DNA from: Vulcanimicrobiota bacterium
GTDB taxonomy: Bacteria; Eremiobacterota; Eremiobacteria; Baltobacterales; Baltobacteraceae
NCBI GenBank assembly: GCA_028287545.1
Contig: JAQBPL010000027.1
Location: 1 to 8,193, forward strand
Direction: 5' to 3'
DNA: 8,193 nt
Made by a program: the position numbers and the translations under genes. This document shows positions 6,020 to 8,193 of this stretch, one piece after another. Position 1 is the stretch's first letter. Each line of letters opens with the position of its first letter. The notes under the pieces are model-generated. The model made no database searches. It was not told the DNA's origin and was given only the letters and a program-made list of their open reading frames with translations.

Positions 6020-7041
6020 TCGACCTCACGATCACTCCCATGGAGATGCCGCTGACGCGGACGTTCCGCGTCGCCGGCTTCACCCTGACCGCAGCGAACA
6101 CCGTCGTCGCGCGGCTCTCCTGGGAGGGACACGTCGGCTACGGCGAGTCCGCGCCGCTCGGGCGCTACGGCGACTCGGTCGCCGCCATCGTCGAGTTCTT
6201 CCGCACCTACAGGCTCCCGGCCGGTGCGGGCCCGTTCGCCGGAGAGCGGATTCTGGCGGGCGTCCCGCGCGCCGCGCGCTGCGCCCTCGACATCGCGGTC
6301 CACGATCTCCAAGGACAGATCCTCGGCACCTCGACGACGGCGTTGCTCGGGCTCGAAGGACTCCCGCATCCGCCGACCTCGCTGACCGTCCCGATCGAGG
6401 ACGATCTCGAGACGGTCCTCGAGCGCGTGCGCACGCTGCGCGACGCGCCGGTGCTCAAGGTGAAGGTCGGCGCGGCAGGGTTCGACGACGTCGCGCTGAT
6501 CGAGGCGATCCGCTCCATCTACACCGGCGCGATCCGGCTCGACGCGAACGAAGGTTGGACCGCCGAACAGACCGTGAAGATCCTGCGCGAGATCGACCGT
6601 TTCGGCATTGAGTTCTGCGAGCAGCCGATCGCGGCCGGTCACCCGGAACGGCTGCGCTGGATCTCCGACCGCTCGCCGATTCCGATCATGGCCGACGAGG
6701 ACGCGCTCGAGTGCGCTCAGCTCGGACCGCTCTACGGCGCCGTGTACGCCGTGAACGTCAAGCTCGCGAAGTGCGGCGGCATCGGCCCGGCCTACGACAT
6801 GATCCGCGCCGCGCGCGCGCTCGGCTTCAAAGTGATGATCGGCTGCATGGCCGAGAGCAGCATCCTGGCCACGGCGGCGGCGCATCTCGGGCCGCTCGCC
6901 GACTGGCTCGACATCGACGGCCCAACGCTGCTCGCGCACGATCCCTACACCGGCGTGCGTTTCGACGGCGGCACCCTCATCATGCCGCAGGGACCAGGCC
7001 TCGGCGTGCACCCGGCGCCCGCGTTACAGGAGCAGGCATGA
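6016..7041 (+). CDS. dgcA: Enolase-superfamily epimerase, DgcA-type N-acetyl-D-glutamate racemase or L-Ala-D/L-Glu dipeptide epimerase
   Basis: 341-residue enolase-superfamily enzyme of the muconate-lactonizing-enzyme subgroup. An N-terminal capping domain (about 1-115, with GYGESAPLGRYGDSV) is followed by the modified TIM barrel. Visible catalytic parts are the KVK pair (Lys148, Lys150), the metal ligands Asp176 (LDANEGW), Glu202 (CEQP) and Asp227 (ADED), the opposite base Lys249 (NVKLAKCGG), GCMAESS (276-282) and a DID motif (299-301). The lysine pair abstracts the alpha proton for 1,1-proton transfer, that is, racemisation or epimerisation. Adjacent to a DUF1611 gene, the likely job is conversion of N-acetyl-D-Glu to N-acetyl-L-Glu. 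However, the DxD near the C-terminus is known in dipeptide epimerases for binding a free peptide amino group, so L-Ala-D-Glu epimerisation in murein recycling remains open. The start ATG overlaps the previous stop, and the end overlaps the next start (ATGA, 7038-7041). Confidence 0.85.
   Translation: MIDLTITPMEMPLTRTFRVAGFTLTAANTVVARLSWEGHVGYGESAPLGRYGDSVAAIVEFFRTYRLPAGAGPFAGERILAGVPRAARCALDIAVHDLQGQILGTSTTALLGLEGLPHPPTSLTVPIEDDLETVLERVRTLRDAPVLKVKVGAAGFDDVALIEAIRSIYTGAIRLDANEGWTAEQTVKILREIDRFGIEFCEQPIAAGHPERLRWISDRSPIPIMADEDALECAQLGPLYGAVYAVNVKLAKCGGIGPAYDMIRAARALGFKVMIGCMAESSILATAAAHLGPLADWLDIDGPTLLAHDPYTGVRFDGGTLIMPQGPGLGVHPAPALQEQA
7028..7032 (+). promoter_or_regulatory. Shine-Dalgarno site of the rightward PF00144 hydrolase
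   Basis: AGGAG lies 5 nt before the ATG at 7038, inside the last codons of the epimerase gene. It fixes the start of the third gene of the operon and supports reinitiation at the ATGA overlap. Confidence 0.6.
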
Positions 7042-8168
7042 CCATCCGTTTTCTCGCGGCACTCGCCACGCTCGGCATCACCGCCGCGCTCGCGCCCTCG
7101 CCCGCCGCAGCGCTGACGACGACGCCTGAATGCACGGGCGCCTTGCCCGCCGCGCAGGTCGCCGCGATCCGCCGGATCGCGGAACGCGAACGCCGCAAAC
7201 AGCACATCGCCGGGCTCACCGTGGGCGTCGGGCGCAACGGGCGCGTGCTGTTCGCCTGCGGCTACGGCCTGCGCGACCGCGAGCGCGCCCTGCCGTCCGA
7301 CGCCGCAACGATCTATCCAATCGGCTCGATCACCAAGCAGTTCACCGCGACCGCGGTGATGCTGCTCGCCGCCGACGGCAAGGTGAACATCGACGACCGG
7401 CTCGCACGCTATCTGCCGAAAGCGCCGCACGCCGCGGAACTCACCGTGCGCGAGCTCCTGAATCAGACGAGCGGCCTCCCGGAGTACGTCGCCAAGCTCC
7501 CGCTCCAGAACCTGCGCAGCCCGCAATTCGCGCTGCGCCCGGAGCAGTACGCGGCGACGATCGCGCACGCGCCGCTCGCGTTCAAGCCGGGCAGCAAGTG
7601 GCAGTACAGCAACACCAACTACCTCCTGCTCGGGATGCTGGTCACCGCGGTCTCCGGCGAGCCGTACGAGAGCTTCGTGCGCGAGCGCATTCTCGTGCCT
7701 CAGCAGCTCGGCTCGACGCAATTCTTGAAGACGTTCGTCGCGCCGGGTTCCGACTCGGCGCATGGCTACGAGTTCGCGAAGGGCCGTTTCGTCGCGGTTC
7801 CCGACGTCCCGATGGCCTGGGGCAACGCGGCGGGCGCGCTCGGGTCGACGGTCGCCGACGTCATTCGCTGGGACGGTGCGTTCTTCGGCGACCGCATCCT
7901 GGACGCAGCCGGGGTGCGCGCAATGACGACGCCACCGAAGATGCCTGCGCCCTCGAAGCTCGCGATGCTGCACGGCTACGCCTTCGGCTGGGCGATCGGC
8001 GTCGACCACGACCGGCGCGTCGTCTGGCACAACGGCGGCGTCATGGGCGCCCGCGCGATGAACGCGACGCTTCCGCACAACGGTCTGGAGGTCGTCGTGC
8101 TGACCAACGCCGGCACCGCGCAGCCCGAGAAGATCGCGCTCGCCGTCGCAGGCGTCGTCGGGGAGTAA
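7038..8168 (+). CDS. Secreted PF00144 class C-like serine hydrolase (candidate D-amino-acid peptidase)
   Basis: 376-residue exported serine hydrolase. Its signal peptide (residues 1 to about 25, cut near PAAA|LT) places it in the periplasm or outside the cell. All three active-site motifs are present: SITK (Ser97, Lys100), YSN (Tyr190-Asn192) and HNGG (His331-Gly334, replacing the KTG of AmpC). The HxG form is common in DD-peptidase, D-aminopeptidase and esterase members, so AmpC-like beta-lactamase activity is not implied. Cys32 and Cys74 could pair in the mature protein. The family is usually 350-450 residues, so the gene looks complete. It is the third gene of the operon with the DgcN- and DgcA-like genes, joined by an ATGA overlap. 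The context suggests release of D-amino-acid residues, perhaps D-Glu-containing peptides, from peptidoglycan outside the cytoplasm; this is inference. Its nearest relative in the window is the hydrolase at 1-748. Confidence 0.92.
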   Translation: MTIRFLAALATLGITAALAPSPAAALTTTPECTGALPAAQVAAIRRIAERERRKQHIAGLTVGVGRNGRVLFACGYGLRDRERALPSDAATIYPIGSITKQFTATAVMLLAADGKVNIDDRLARYLPKAPHAAELTVRELLNQTSGLPEYVAKLPLQNLRSPQFALRPEQYAATIAHAPLAFKPGSKWQYSNTNYLLLGMLVTAVSGEPYESFVRERILVPQQLGSTQFLKTFVAPGSDSAHGYEFAKGRFVAVPDVPMAWGNAAGALGSTVADVIRWDGAFFGDRILDAAGVRAMTTPPKMPAPSKLAMLHGYAFGWAIGVDHDRRVVWHNGGVMGARAMNATLPHNGLEVVVLTNAGTAQPEKIALAVAGVVGE

Positions 8169-8181
8169 CCGAAATTTCGGT
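8168..8181. repeat. Perfect 14-bp palindrome ACCGAAATTTCGGT at the operon end
   Basis: The palindrome begins on the last base of the hydrolase stop codon. As RNA it could fold only into a 5-bp stem with an AAUU loop, and no T-run follows, so it is a poor intrinsic terminator. Its central CGAAATTTCG is identical to the palindrome opening repeat copy B (4848-4857). It could therefore be a protein-binding site for the next gene's promoter, most of which lies beyond the window. Confidence 0.35.
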
Positions 8182-8193
8182 CATCGTTCGATA

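Noticed and set aside
5707..7011. Minus-strand open frame of 434 codons opposite the epimerase
   Set aside because: Its composition is typical of antisense translation (Arg, Asp, Glu, His runs) and it covers strongly recognisable coding sequence on the other strand.
1..8168. Reading the three serine hydrolases as an antibiotic-resistance cluster
   Set aside because: The complete PF00144 protein has HNGG rather than KTG, the class A-like protein lacks the Glu166 motif, and the neighbours point to D-amino-acid or peptide metabolism. No LysR/AmpR-type or BlaI/BlaR regulator is present.
1..8193. Mobile elements, tRNA/rRNA genes or CRISPR arrays
   Set aside because: I saw no transposase, terminal repeats, spacer-regular repeats or RNA gene signatures. 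The only repeats found are the two-copy promoter element and the short palindromes listed.

Overview
The window is a compact, GC-rich bacterial locus (GC about two thirds by eye) with six genes in two divergent operons around a 271-nt AT-richer control region. The TonB-dependent receptor with an N-terminal carboxypeptidase-like regulatory domain implies a didermic host. The receptor's sequence style and the base composition recall Vulcanimicrobiota/Eremiobacterota (WPS-2) or Acidobacteriota. This is an inference from memory, and nothing in the window fixes the taxon.

Leftward operon (minus strand, read from 4647 down to 1): an outer-membrane TonB-dependent receptor (4647-1705), then a class A beta-lactamase-fold serine hydrolase starting 4 nt after the receptor stop (1700-771), then a class C/AmpC-like (PF00144) serine hydrolase 22 nt further on (748 to beyond position 1, cut by the window edge). 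The class A-like protein has the Ser-x-x-Lys, Ser-Asp-Asn and Lys-Thr-Gly motifs. It has no visible export signal and no omega-loop Glu-x-x-Leu-Asn.

Rightward operon (plus strand): a DUF1611-family P-loop protein (4919-6019) that matches the DgcN type of D-glutamate N-acetyltransferase; an enolase-superfamily epimerase (6016-7041) of the dipeptide epimerase / N-acetyl-D-glutamate racemase DgcA type; and a secreted PF00144 serine hydrolase (7038-8168). Both junctions are ATGA overlaps, so the three genes are very likely co-translated.

The layout is mirror-like: each operon is three genes long and ends in a PF00144 serine hydrolase, and these two hydrolases are clearly paralogous. DgcN/DgcA-type enzymes convert D-glutamate, a peptidoglycan amino acid, to the L-form through N-acetylated intermediates. 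All three serine hydrolases belong to the penicillin-binding/beta-lactamase fold, which includes DD-peptidases and D-amino-acid-specific peptidases. A reasonable hypothesis is a locus for capturing, trimming and catabolising D-amino-acid-containing peptides or peptidoglycan fragments, with the receptor as outer-membrane importer. The individual enzymes are known families. The combination, and the imperfect ~43-nt direct repeat in the shared control region, are the parts worth following up.
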